From the NCBI GenBank assembly GCA_022495995.1, contig JAFEMH010001476.1, forward strand, positions 1 through 64,000: a stretch of 64,000 nucleotides of DNA, written 5' to 3'. How positions within the stretch are numbered: position 1 is the stretch's first letter; every line of letters starts with the position of its first letter. Position numbers and translations under genes: made by a program. Of this stretch, positions 22,108 to 33,103 are shown piece by piece. The notes beneath the pieces were generated by a model that was not told where the DNA came from, ran no database searches, and saw nothing but the letters and a program-made list of their open reading frames with translations. Source of the stretch: Adenophora triphylla var. japonica. Lineage: Eukaryota; Streptophyta; Magnoliopsida; Asterales; Campanulaceae.

Positions 22108-23841
22108 AGTAAGTGCTCCAATTTGAGTTGTTAGTATTTTCGTTAGAAAATTAATGAAAATTTTAACATTTCTAACATTTCTAACAATTCCTAACATTTC
22201 TAACCAAGAAAGGGTAGATTAGGGATTGCCATTTTAAGATAAACCAAGGAAAAGAATCAAAAAAGCAAAAGAAATGGTCAAAAACCAAAAATAGAAGCCG
22301 CTGGAACAAAAACTCGGCCGCCTAATTTGAATTTTAAAAATATTCCTTGTGTCCAAAGCCCGGAGCCGCATTAAATGAACAAGGCACGCTTCCGGTTTTG
22401 TCCGCGCGGATGATAATGCCATTTTCAGAGGGCTATAAATTGAGGCCTTCGCCGTACGTAAAATGGAGCCACAACACATTTTACAACCGCACCTTGGCGA
22501 AAATAGGGAGAAAACAGTGAGAATTCTCTAGAATTGTCACCTTTTTCTCTTAATTATTTTCCCAAATCCCACTCACTCTCAAATTCAAACACTCACATAT
22601 TCAAGACTCATACACAAACACAAGGAAGATAGGTATAACCTCCCTCTCCTTACCCTAAATCTCTCTCATCCATGCATGCATTTTCAAAATCCAAAATGTA
22701 GTTTGTTCATCTTCTTGCCCTAGATCCAAGAAGATCACCATGGAAGTTCATCTCCATGGTTGATCTTCTACAAGGATCAACATTCTCTCCAAAGTTTTCT
22801 TACTTACTTGCAAACATGTTTTCAAAACCTTAAAACCATTTTCATACATCAAATCTTCATTTTCAAAGGATAAAATTCCCCTTCCCAAGCAAATGAAGTG
22901 CTTAGTCCTAATGTACCCTAAGGATGGCTTGATATAGTTGATTCACCACTAAAATTTTAAGTGATCACTAATCAAAGCCTAAGGAAATGGGGACAAGCAT
23001 GGATGCCAAACCCCCTTTAAAATCATGTTTTTATTCTTAAGAAAGTTGCTGTCCAGTAGCAATTTTCTAAGATCTCTGTCCATGGTCTAATTTTTTGGAC
23101 ATACAGAAACTTGGAATTTGGTGTTGACTACAAAACACTTTTTGTATCCAACATCCATATATTTCCAGAAATATTTTTACTTTATTTTTTGCGTGAGTAA
23201 AACTCCCCTTTTCAAAATTTCTTTTAAAAGTCAGTTCCTCAGTCTCTGGAAGTCCAGATTTCATATCTAAGATTTCCAGAAGGTTTTGGTCCACCAAATC
23301 AACTCCAAATGGGAAAGTTCTTTTACAAAAACCTTATTTAAGGTGTTTTGAACAACTTTTGTTCTCGGACATTCCCCAGATTCTGAGATTTTTAAGCCCT
23401 TAAACCCATTTTAAAATAAAGTGTCCACTGCCTTTTTCATTCTGGCAGAAATGTTTTTCAACTTCAAAAAATCTTTTGAGTCCCAAAACTAAGCCCAAAA
23501 ATCACACCAAAAATCATGGGATTCGTTCAAAGTCTAATAAAGAATTCCCAATTTTTACTTTTCTCAGTTTCAATTTATTTTGGCCAAAGTAACATACACA
23601 CACACACACACAAATGGTTTTTATGCTTGGAAGACTCGTTTTACGAGGCATTCCGGGTGAACACTAACGTTCTTCCCGGCGTGTAACGTGACCTCCGAAC
23701 CCAAATCTCTTATTTCGGGCATTTTTCAAAGTTTTGGCCCTTAAAACAAAAATGGCTTGGCGACTCCGTTTTCCGGTTTTATTTGGTTTTCAAAGAAACG
23801 AAAAATCAAATTTTTTCCGCGAAGGGTACAACATCGTTACA
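22108..23841 (+). repeat. 3' LTR of the Tat/Ogre element (1,734 bp)
   Basis: Aligns with 4988-6535. The first base pair is AG where the 5' LTR has TG. It holds about 186 bp (23409-23594) absent from the 5' LTR. Many differences between the two copies are CpG here versus TG/CA in the 5' copy. Palindrome at 22401-22410, TATAAAT at 22434-22440, primer-like TGGCGACTCCG at 23758-23768. It ends CATCGTTACA followed by the CATTC duplication. Confidence 0.9.
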
Positions 23842-23846
23842 CATTC

Positions 23847-23957
23847 GAGCTCTCCATTTTATATCTTGTGGTTGATAATCTTTAGCATATATTGTGTTTA
23901 AAATATGTTGTGCTTGAGGTTTTTTTTTTAACAGAAAGCAACAAAACATGGGGAGAT
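23847..23957 (+). other. Copia sequence resuming after the Tat insertion
   Basis: Continues the copia element interrupted at 4987. It ends in a purine run ATGGGGAGAT (23949-23957), the probable final polypurine tract before the copia 3' LTR. Confidence 0.55.
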
Positions 23958-24613
23958 TGAAAGTGTGATAGCATCACACTTGGCCAAGTCAAAGAGGTTG
24001 ACTTAATTATGTTTTGTTACTTTCTTATGTATTTAATTTAAGTAAATAATTTGTATATTATTTTTATAATTACTAACCTATTAACCGAAATCTGTTATGT
24101 TTTTAGTATTGTGTTCGGTCATTTTATAGGACTCTCATAACTTGGAAAGGAGTCTAAGGAGATAAATATGCTTAGAAGATATAAAAGGATAATGAAGATT
24201 GGAATGAAGATATAATGATCAAAGCTTCAGTTATCCATCTGAGAAGGCTCCTTGACTATAAATATGAAGACCATACCTCAGTTGAAGGACACGGTTTTGA
24301 GTAACTAAGTGTGCTGAAGAAAAACAGTCACCTTAGTGTTTTATTTTATTGAGAGTTCTTTTGGTGATTTAGTCATTCTCTTAGTTTACATTGTGTAACT
24401 GGTTCAAAAGTGATTTAATAAGAGAAGTTTATTGTCTACAGCATATTGCTGTAGATATGTGTTTAAACCCTTTGTTTATTTCTTTTCTATTTATTATTCC
24501 GCTGCATTTCTCTGTTGTGCTAGTGCTGGTGCGATAGCATCAGGACTCACATTAGCAAGTTTCGTGTTCCTGTGAACTTCCTAGCCGCCTCATTTCATTC
24601 AGAATGCACTAAC
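23958..24613 (+). repeat. Probable 3' LTR of the Sirevirus-like copia element
   Basis: Starts TGAAAGTGTG directly after a polypurine tract. It contains the inverted repeat GTGTGATAGCATCACAC (23963-23979), a related GTGCGATAGCATCAGG near 24530, and a TATA box ACTATAAATATG (about 24256). The right end is uncertain; the CA in GCACTAACA near 24613 is a guess, because no partner LTR is in the window. Confidence 0.5.
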
Positions 24614-25079
24614 ATTACAAACATTAATTTTAGAGGCGAATGAAGTAGTATTAATTTTTAAAATATTCATTGGGATGAAGGAAGTAATGCTCATTTTTTT
24701 GGATAAAAAATGTAGTATTACTTTATGATTATTCATTTTGAGTCGAAAGTAATATTTATTTTTGAAATGAATAATATAATTTTTATAGTAGTATATTTTT
24801 TAAAGTATTTATTTGAGATGGAAAACGTAATATTTCTATTTAGTTTTCTTTATTAATAATTATTATTTTGTAATTTAAAGTGAGACAGAGTTTGAACATT
24901 TGGTTTGGTTTGGATCGGTTGTGGCCTGATTTGGATCGGTTGTGGCCTGCTTTGGTTATTTACTCGCTACACTGTGTAGCGAGTTCAAATTTAAGTTTTT
25001 TTAAAAAAAAATTTAATAGCATAAATTAAAATAAAATTGAGCAAATTTAAATTCGCTACACCGTGTAGTAATTTTTTTA
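24614..25079. other. AT-rich spacer with MULE-type palindrome remnants
   Basis: No gene seen. ACTCGCTACACTGTGTAGCGAGTT at 24963-24986 (20-base core CTCGCTACACTGTGTAGCGA) and a degenerate copy near 25057 match the palindromes in the terminal repeats of the MULE-like element at 37335-38675. A scrap near 25330 (AAGTTATTTTGG) also matches that element's end. Confidence 0.45.
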
Positions 25080-25237
25080 TTGTCATTATTTCTTAATATA
25101 AACTTTTTTAAAAATATTTTGAATGAGAAAATGTTGTAAGGAAAACAAGTGGAGAAAAATAATCTTTTATATATTTAATTTTAATTGTTAAATACAATAA
25201 CATGATTTTTCCGTGCATCTCACGGGAGTACTGCTAG
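25080..25237 (+). mobile_element. Helitron 3' end, copy 1
   Basis: A hairpin CCGTG-CATCT-CACGG (25211-25225) is followed eight bases later by CTAG (25234-25237), the standard Helitron 3' signature (hairpin then CTRR). The preceding 130 bp match 32293-32423. The 5' terminus is not identified, and the 3' flanking base is A instead of the usual T. Confidence 0.65.
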
Positions 25238-26098
25238 AGAAGATGACCTGTTGTGTGACCTTTTTCATAACTTATTGTGTGACCTGTTGCATGACCTATT
25301 GTGTGACCTGTAGGCTTGCTCAACCTATTTGGGTGTAAGTTATTTTGGAATTTATAATTTTAAAATTGAATTAAATCAGTAAAAAATCCCACATTTTACT
25401 TCTAATTTACAAATTTATTTTTTTACCAGTTAAGAATCTTTACCGGTTGATAGAGGTGGCCAAAAATCGGTTGACTGCTTGACCTATTAATCTTCCAACC
25501 GGTTGATCGGTAAGACTATGTCCATCAGGCATCAGCGGTCCAAGGTTGGGCTGGGGAGAATAGGACAAAACTGGAAAATGAAAAAGAAAAGAAGAAAGAA
25601 AAGAAATAAATGGAGCAACCATGGACGAACAGATTCCGTTAACCGACCATGGTCGCCACTCATTCTCATTCTCACTTCATTACATTCTTTAATCAAGCCA
25701 AGTGACATGAGTCTATTGGTCCTTTCAAAATTTAATTATCTTTTAAAATATAATTTTTAGGTAGTTATAAATTTATTTATTTTTATGAAAAATAAAAAAG
25801 AAAATTACTAAAACCATAATTATTAATTTAGTGGTTAAATATATATTAATTAATTATTACAATATTTGAAAAATAAATAAATATTGAGTATTTATTAAAT
25901 AGTCTTGAAGATATGACGAAAATAATTGCAATAATTAATTAATATATATTTTGATATTTGGTTATTGGTTATCATGTCTTTACCGTTTAAGGAGGTCAAT
26001 AGGGATTTACCGGGTAATGGGTAAGTTTTGACAGGTTAGCCAACATGTGTTAATAGGGATTAACCGGTCATGCAAAAGGAAGGAGAAGAAACCGGTTT
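25238..26098. other. AT-rich intergenic DNA
   Basis: No convincing gene. GACCTGTTGTGTGACC-type phrases repeat at 25245-25312. The phrases ACCGGTTGA and TTACCG recur at 25440-25520 and 25980-26060. Confidence 0.5.
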
Positions 26099-26103
26099 AT
26101 GAC

Positions 26104-27063
26104 AGTAAGCGTTGTGAACGATTTTGAGTCGCCACATATATTATTTGTTTGGAAAACATAGAAAAACCATTTTGAAAGAGATTGGGTTCGGGGCATAGGT
26201 TATGGAACGGGAAGGTCAAGGAGCACCCATTCCACCCAATTCGGAGATCGGTTTTGCTAAAGAAAAGAGAGGTTTTTTTGAAAAAAGAAGAAGATTTCAA
26301 ATAAAATAAATAAAGATCCATTTAACAGGGTTAAACGGAATGTAGGATCGATTGCTTCGAGACCATCCCCATGATTTAGGGAGGCTCTAGGCCGATCCTA
26401 GATTCTATGGATTTATACCACTCTAACAATCAATTAGAAAGGGATTTAGGGGCAACCTTGCGTGAGGTGATTCGGGCAGAGTTTCGACTCAAGTTTAGAA
26501 TTGAATCTTGATGCGGACAGAGCTTCGCCTCAGTCCTTGACTCGGATCTTGATGTTTGTTTACCAACAAGGTTGACAAACAAACTTTGAGGTGATTTTTA
26601 GGGGTGATTTTACAGGAATCTTTCAAGGAGAGAAACCAGTAAAATGTGTGTGAATTGTGGACCTCTGAAACACTGAAAGTCATCTAGTATTTATAGGTGT
26701 TGGAGGGGTGTTGAGGATGAGATCAAACACTCCTAGGAAGGTTCCAGACTCCCAAAATCATTGGTTGGCCGGATGGATAAAGTCTTATCCCGAAAAGAGG
26801 TTGAAATCGACGAGGAAACTGTCATCTGCATGCTGCAGAATGACAATATCACGCGCGAGACATGCCATTCCGCGCGAGATATTGTTGTCTATGGACAATT
26901 CTGTCCTTTCCCGTTATCTCGTATGCAGTTTAGTCCCAAACTAACGGTGGTTAGTCAAAACTTAACGAAACATGACGAAATGGTGGATTTCTACTTCTTG
27001 ACTCAAAGCGAGACTTAGAGTGGTATAAATGTGATCCGATGGGTTCAGAATGGGGTGTCTACA
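26104..27063 (-). repeat. 3' LTR of the small Tat-like element (960 bp)
   Basis: Matches 31082-32050 almost base for base. On the minus strand it starts TGTAGACACCCC. The terminal CA of the other copy is altered here. A palindrome pair is centred at 26854 and 26873 (19 bp apart). Confidence 0.88.
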
Positions 27064-27144
27064 GAGCCCCTCGTCGACAAGTCTTATGAAAGAAGTCATG
27101 TCGACGATAAAAAAGACATCATTCTGAACATCGGGATGGTCGGG

Positions 27145-27200
27145 CCGCACGGCTTCCTACGTATCTCTATCGGAGAATCAGACCATGACGTAGTTCGACT
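27145..27200 (-). repeat. GAACTACG...TACGTAGGAAGCC box, copy 5
   Basis: On the minus strand GAACTACG (complement of 27189-27196) precedes TACGTAGGAAGCC (complement of 27151-27163). It has the same order and spacing class as the boxes in the large Tat element, again just inside the 3' LTR. Confidence 0.7.
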
Positions 27201-27324
27201 CTAAAACACGAAAAGGCTACTTTAGGTATTTTGAAAATTATTTTCCAAAATCTAAGAGATTTTGTTTTTTGAAAAGGTAAATTCATACTGAGAAATCAAA
27301 TCAAGACCCAATTCTGAATATACC

Positions 27325-27700
27325 TGCCTGTCTGAGGATTCGCCTGTCTGGGCTCCGAACCTGCGAGAAAATGTGTTAGAAAACAAAGGCTCACCTGTCC
27401 GGTCCTTTGAGTCCTGTCGATTTTTTGGCGATTCGCCTGTCTGGGCTCCGAATCGGGCTTTTGATGATGACGATCCACCTGTCTGGGCGTTGGACCGAGC
27501 TTTTGTTTTGACGATCCACCTGTCTGGGCATTGGATCGGGCTTTTGTTGATAATGATCCACCTGTCTGGGCGTTGGACCGGGCTTTTGTTTTGACAATCC
27601 ACATGTCTGGGCATTGGATCGGGTTTTTTATGATGACGATCCACCTGTATGGGCGTTGGACCGAGCTTTTCTTTTGATGATTCACCTTTCTGGGCTCTGA
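27325..27700 (-). repeat. 41-bp tandem repeat array in the small Tat-like element
   Basis: About eight imperfect units around CACCTGTCTGGGC and TTGGACCGGGCTTTTGTTTT (plus strand). Regular 40-42 bp units fill 27470-27690, with degenerate ones to the left. It lies near the element's 3' end, like the 73-bp array of the large element but unrelated in sequence. The open frames in it are periodic artefacts. Confidence 0.85.
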
Positions 27701-27776
27701 ATCATGTGGACTGATTTGATTTTTGGATCAATTGATTTTCTGGCGACTTGTGCCGTACCGGGCGATCGTGCGGGTG

Positions 27777-28757
27777 TCACGTTTGGCTCGTCCCGTGACC
27801 TACTTGCTTAGCTAATTCTTTTAAAATTTGTTCGTTTTCTTGATCTATCTCATCGTATGATTCATTATTAACGTGTTCGTTATATTGATTATTATTAGTT
27901 AGTTCATCATTCACGATGTTAGCTATCTCAGGGTACTCGAAAAGATCAAAGTTTTCATTAAGGAAGTAAGGGAATACATGTTCGGCCACCGCCTCGATTT
28001 CCTCTTGAGTGAGTTCATCAGAGGTGGAGCCTGCTTCTAATGTGAAAGTTACAGGGCCTATCTTCCTGCGGGGATGGGGAGTACAACCAAGCTCTTTGAT
28101 CATGAAGTCTTCATCAACAACTGGTCCTCCGGTGACGTGCCAGTTTAGAATTGGCTCATCACATTTCTGTATTAGTCTTGTGTAATCAATAGTTGGAGCG
28201 TCCCCCTTGGAGATTGCATGGATCCGCCGTCTTCTAACCGACACAGTCTTCAAACTGTCGCAAAGATGTCTTCTCCCAACACAAAGTCCCATTCGCTTGT
28301 CATTTCTGCCTTCGTGCCCCACAAATCTTTAGGGATTAGTGAGACGGGTTCTGTATCATCTGGTGAAGCATCGCAGTCGCTGAAGATTTCAAAGCCCGGT
28401 TGGCGTTTCCCTTTATCATCAGTCCATGGTTCTGAAAAGATAAAGTAGGGAATGCTTTCCCCTTCCCAGACGAAGTAGCCATTGAGTGTCTTTCGATATG
28501 GATCGAGGTTACAATTTCTGACTTTTGGGTCATTGTGGCCTTAGTATGCGGTTCCTTCCCACTTGATTTGAGTGAAGTCCCACTCCTCTTCGTCGTCCCC
28601 ATCGTGGATGAAAATGCTGTATAGGCCATGCTTTGTGTGAGGTGGGGGAACCGGTGGTGGTTCCGTTATCCCTTGTAAGTGCTTTCCAAGCCCCAATCCA
28701 GGGAAGTATCCCTTTGCTTGCATCATTTTCCAGACAGGGAGGTTTCCAGAAAACCAA
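27777..28757 (-). pseudogene. G-patch and pre-RT linker remnant (small Tat-like element)
   Basis: Read on the minus strand. At about 28723-28640 the sequence gives AKGYFPGLGLGKHLQG and HTKHGL, a G-patch segment like that after the protease of the large element (YLPGLGLGKHQQG). An acidic linker follows (28322-27777, VDEDFMIKELGCTPHPRRK ... ENFDLFEYPEIANIVNDEL). The protease core upstream and RT downstream are gone. Frames change at least twice. Domain identity is clear for the G-patch only. Confidence 0.6.
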
Positions 28758-28989
28758 AGTGCTTTGGAGTAATCATTTTCGTTGCAAGTTTCTATTCACG
28801 GTGCTTTCTTTCTCGATCTCAAATAATTAATCAGAATTGAAAAGGAAAATACTGACTAACTATTATTGAAAAGCAAACTTGGTACTCTTGCCCACAAATG
28901 AAGTCTTTAGGCAAATAGTACCCGACTAAACTAAACTAGACTACCAACTGTTTCTTTTGCAAATAAAAGTAAATAACTGAAAAAGAAAG

Positions 28990-29809
28990 AGATCCCTCAT
29001 TTGCTTGAATTCATCCAAATTATGCCACCGCTTGGACAAATTCTGATAGTGTCGTTGTCAATTAAGTCTTGGACTGCATTCTTCAGGTTGAAACAATCAT
29101 CGGTATGGTGGCCATAGCATTGATGGTAGAAAAGTAGAGGTGTGGAGCTCGCCCTTCTCTATTGGGTATGTAACCCTCCATTGGGCTCATCTTTCCATCC
29201 TTGCGAAGGCTTCTGAAGAGATGACCGAGAGAGATATTTCCGATGTCGGAGAAGATCCTAACCTTCCTTCGCTTAGCCATTTGATTCTGGAGGTCTCGAA
29301 TATGGTTCTCATAGTGTTGCACGAAGACGTTGTGGCGAGACTGATATTCTGCTTCCATTTGTTCTTTGAGATCACGGTAGAGAGTATTGAGGCAATACTT
29401 GACCCTCTCATCAATGTCATCTTCAATGTGGGCTTCGAGGTTGATACACTTTTGGGTCATAGCCTCGAGTTCGCTTTTGACTTCTTCAAGTTCTTCAAAC
29501 AGCATTTTTGTCTTGTCAGCTTGGATGGATTCTTCCAAGTTGTGCCATGCATCGTCGTTGTCAATTTCCTGCAGGGCTTTGGCGAGTTGAGCCTTGATGT
29601 CATTTAGCTCTTCTTGCACGAGATGATTGCCCGCTGTCGAAGCCACTTTCCTTCTTCCGGAAATCTCTAGCAATGCGGGTGGAAGGTAAATCAAAGGCTT
29701 CTCTCCAACCTTCCACATGTTCCATTTCAGCGACAAGGGATTTGGTCAACCCTTGCAGAGTTGGTTGTTCAAGGTCCTTCTTGGTGATGATGTGCTTTTC
29801 GATAGACAT
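28990..29809 (-). pseudogene. Gag remnant with coiled coil and zinc-knuckle-like end (small Tat-like element)
   Basis: Two overlapping minus-strand frames, from 29809 (MSIEKHIITKKDLEQ) and then 29736-29083, encode a mainly helical, charged protein. It has a long coiled-coil-like stretch (LEEVKSELEAMTQKCINLEA) at about 29530-29440. After a shift near 29105 the end reads FYHQCYGHHTDDCFNLK and VQDLIDN, a His/Cys motif typical of plant gypsy Gag C-termini. The standard capsid core (Retrotrans_gag) is missing, so the coiled coil replaces or outlasts it. Confidence 0.6.
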
Positions 29810-31062
29810 TGTGTTGGGAGTATTGAAGTTGAGTAGCTTCGGAAAACTGACAGAAGAGATGCAGAGATGACGTCAGGATCAAATCTAGCCCCAACGAGTC
29901 GGAAGCAGGCTTAAACGGTTCAGGCTCAGTTTCAGCAAACAGAGGCATTATCTCGCGCGAGACATGTAGTCCCGCACGAGACAATCACACGGAATTTTGA
30001 TTTTTATTAATCCTAATTTTTGGTCGGAACGAAAAATCCGTTTTGAGGGGTTTCTAAGGTCTTTATCAGAACCTAACGACTAAGCAATCAATCCGATTTT
30101 TGTAAAACAAAGCCCTGTAAGATTTTTTTTAAGGATATGTATATATATTTTCTTTTTCAAAGGGACATTTGAAAAGGTCATTTCGAATGGACTTTTTCCG
30201 AAGGGACTTTTCCGAGTCCTTCTTTATTGTCAATTTTACATGGCTTTATTTTGATCAAAAATAAGAAAAGATTACTAAGTCAAACCGACCGGTCACGGAG
30301 TGATCCTAAAAAGACAATCTACATGAAAATGTGGCGATGCAGGGCTGGAAGGCTAGGCTCCCCGCGATATGACAATCTAGATGGATTGAATACGCGGAGT
30401 GGGATGATCCAACTTCAGAGAGACCGGCGACTAGGTGGTTACCGTCATCCGTCCTTAGTGTGGGTCCCGGGTTAATCAAGGGTATGCTGTGCAATGACAG
30501 ATATAGCATGAGTGCGCGTGTGTGATAGTCAATCTAGGTGATAGATAAAAATAGAGATTTTTTTTGAAAATAAAAAGAAAACAAATAGTGGCCGCACCAA
30601 GTGGTTGCCTACGTTTCTCCCAATTTAGGAAGATTCAGGCCGTCGTAGTTCCAAATAAAGGGAGAGAGAGAGAGAAAGAATAAATTAAATTACAACTCCC
30701 GAATCCCCAATGGACCGGACTTTAATTAAATAAAACCCAATCACACGCAGTTTATAAATAACAATCGATTATTTAAATAAAATACAGATTCGAGTTCTAC
30801 ATCTTAAGGGAGGCCTTAAGATGCGGGAACTCTGCAGATAATGAATTCTGGGATCTCCCCTTGCGTGTTCGACTTTGGTCTTGGACCTTGGGACGAACAG
30901 AGAAAAACCAGAATACACCAGATTGCCGAGGCGATATCTCGTGCGAGATAGGATATCTCGAGCGAGATATGCCTGATCTGGAAACATAAAATCGAATTTA
31001 CAATTTTTTTTTGAAAACCTCTCTTTTAATTTTGACGCAAGTTTAAGCCTCTTAATTTTATG
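29810..31062 (-). other. 5' leader of the small Tat-like element
   Basis: No protein recognised. Two palindrome pairs lie here (29956/29975 and 30942/30961), each 19 bp apart. A sixth GAACTACG-type box is at 30603-30651 (minus-strand GGAACTACG ... AACGTAGGCAACC), and a GA microsatellite is at 30660-30677. Confidence 0.5.
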
Positions 31063-31081
31063 TCCCTAGCGGAGTCGCCAC
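31063..31081 (-). promoter_or_regulatory. Primer-binding site of the small Tat-like element
   Basis: On the minus strand GTGGCGACTCCGCTAGGGA follows directly after the LTR end CGCTCACA. It is the same primer class as at 6536, which groups the two elements. Confidence 0.8.
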
Positions 31082-32050
31082 TGTGAGCGTTGTGAAGGAT
31101 TTTGAGTCGCCACCTATATTATTTGTTTGGAAAATATAGAAAAACCATTTTGAAACAGATTGGGTTCGGGGCTAAGGTTATGAAATGGGAAGGTCAAGGA
31201 GCACCCATTCCACCCAATCCGGAGATCGGTCTTGCTAAAGAAAAGAGAGGATTTTTTGAAAAAAGAAGAAGATTTCAAATAAAATAAATAAAGATCCATT
31301 TAACAGGGTTAAACGGAATGTAGGATCGATTGCTTCGAGACCATCCCCATGATTTAGGGAGGCTCTAGGCCGATCCTAGATTCTATGGATTTATACCACT
31401 CTAACAATCAATTAGAAAGGGATTTATGGGTTACCTTGCGTGAGGTGATTCGGGCAGAGTTTTGACTCAAGTTTAGAATTGAATCTTGATGCGGACAGAG
31501 CTTCGCCTCATTCCTTGACTTGGATCTTGATGTTTGTTTACCAACAAGGTTGACAAACAAACTTTGAGGTGATTTTTAGGGGTGATTTTACAGGAATCTT
31601 TCAAGGAGAGAAACCAGTAAAATATGTGTGAATTGTGGAATTGTGGACCTCTAAAACACTGAAAGTCATCCAGTATTTATAGGTGTTGGTGGGGTGTTGA
31701 GGATGAGATCAAACACTCCTAGGAAGATTCCAGACTCCCAAAATCATTGGTTGGCCGGATGGATAAAGTCTTATCCCGAAAAGAGGTTGAAATCGACGAG
31801 GAAACTGTCATCTGCATGCTGCAGAATGACAATATCTTGCGCGAGACACACCATTCCGTGCGAGATATTGTTGTCTGTGGACAATTCTGTCCTTTTCCCT
31901 TTATCTCGTATGCAGTTTAGTCCCAAACTAACGGTGGTTAGTCAAAACATAACGAAACATGACGAAATGGTGGATTTCTACTTCTTGACTCAAAGCGAGA
32001 CTTAGAGTGGTATAAATGTGATCCGATGGGTTCAGAATGGGGTGTCTACA
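31082..32050 (-). repeat. 5' LTR of the small Tat-like element (969 bp)
   Basis: On the minus strand TGTAGACACC ... CGCTCACA. A palindrome pair is centred at 31840 and 31859. One member carries TG in place of CG compared with the 3' LTR, a likely deaminated CpG. The other carries a TG centre. Confidence 0.88.
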
Positions 32051-32292
32051 ATGAAGTCGTTTTCATGTCTTTACCGGTCCATTTATTAATGAAGCAAGAC
32101 TTTCTTTACCTGTCCATTATTAATGAAGCAAGACTTTCTGAGACATTAATTATTTAGCCGATACTAAACATTGAATATGTTAACCGGCTAATATTACATT
32201 TGACCTCCTAATATTCACAATAAATTTTAATTAATATTGTTTTGAAATATTGTCATATTGGTCTTTAAATTGAATATTTCATGTTTAGTTTA

Positions 32293-32450
32293 TTTTCATT
32301 ATTTATTAATATAAACTTTTTTAAAAATATTTTGAATGAGAAAATGTAGTAAGGAAAATAAGTGGAGAAAAATAATCTATTATATATTAAATTTTAATAG
32401 TTAAGTACAATAACATGATTTTGTCGTGCATCGCACGAGAGTACTGCAAG
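32293..32450 (+). mobile_element. Helitron 3' end, copy 2
   Basis: Near-copy of 25080-25237. The hairpin TCGTGC-ATC-GCACGA (32424-32438) is followed eight bases later by CAAG (32447-32450), where copy 1 has CTAG. The 3' flanking base is T, as expected for Helitrons. The second base of CTRR is mutated. Confidence 0.6.
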
Positions 32451-32452
32451 TT

Positions 32453-32700
32453 GTTCTGATACCATGTTAAACCTGGTGATCCAGAATAGAGGGAGAAAAC
32501 AATGAACACTCAAGGGCATGTTGAGAGAAAAATGACAATCTATATTCAGTAATTCTGAAGTGTTGTTTACATATGAGGATTACTTACGGTAGGCGACCCG
32601 AGCCCGAAGCCCGTCTCAATGCGCAGACAACACACATTGACCTATTAAACACTTCCTTATTTCAGTTAACCACAATCCATCACATGCCTCCAAAAGTTCA
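32453..32700 (-). mobile_element. Copia PBS and LTR fragment
   Basis: GTTCTGATACCA (32453-32464) is the complement of an initiator-Met-type primer site, followed at 32465 by TGTTAAACCTGG, a common start for plant copia LTRs read inward. The other LTR limit is not visible. The sequence from 32700 to 33103 has no feature I can name. Confidence 0.4.
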
Positions 32701-33103
32701 ATAAATTATTTGATTCTTAACTTACCTCTAAAAATAAATATCCATTAAAAATTCAAATTTACTATTGACAAAAAGCAAATTTGATAAATTTTTGTATCAT
32801 TTTGGGACAAAGAGAGTAATACTCTTATATAAACACTTATGTTAGTTCTCTATTAAAGTGACAACACAACAATAACAACATACCTCAGTGCAGCAAATGA
32901 TTACACCTACGGAGAGGAAAAGGAGATCGGATGTACGCAATCATGCCCTTTTATTAAAACACAAAGGTTGTTTCGATATTACCTACGATGAAAATTGCGT
33001 CAAAAATTATATTAACTGACTGCTGATTAATAACAAAGATACGCAGATAAATTAGTGAGTCATTATACTTTATTCAATCATATTTTCAATTAATTAAGGT
33101 GGC

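Larger units (their letters stand above)
4988..23841 (+). mobile_element. Tat/Ogre-type Ty3/gypsy retrotransposon, RT-less, 18.9 kb
   Basis: Long LTRs at 4988-6535 and 22108-23841, a 5-bp target duplication, a TGGCGACTCCGCTGGGGA primer site, a polypurine tract, and internal order gag, protease/G-patch, integrase C-terminus, antisense genes, tandem repeats. Large size, non-initiator-Met PBS, antisense ORFs between pol and the 3' LTR and 3' tandem repeats are reported traits of the Tat lineage, which includes Ogre and Retand. RT, RNase H and the N-terminal half of integrase are missing, so it must have moved with helper enzymes or been deleted after insertion. It sits inside the copia element, between its extra ORF and its 3' LTR. 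Confidence 0.88.
26104..32050 (-). mobile_element. Small Tat-like gypsy element, RT-less, 5.9 kb
   Basis: On the minus strand: 5' LTR 31082-32050, primer site 31063-31081, leader, gag remnant, G-patch remnant, linker, tandem repeats, polypurine tract, 3' LTR 26104-27063. The primer site, polypurine tract and GAACTACG box are shared with the large Tat/Ogre element, so they belong to the same lineage. No RT, RNase H or integrase is present. Flanks are ATGAC (26099-26103) and ATGAA (32051-32055), a possible target duplication with one mismatch. Confidence 0.85.

Noticed and set aside
27252..27685. Arg/Gln-rich repeat proteins on the minus strand
   Set aside because: By-products of the 41-bp tandem array in the small Tat-like element.
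29140..29607. 155-residue hydrophobic ORF on the plus strand
   Set aside because: It is the shadow of the coiled-coil Gag frame on the minus strand, which has the expected His/Cys motif and element context.
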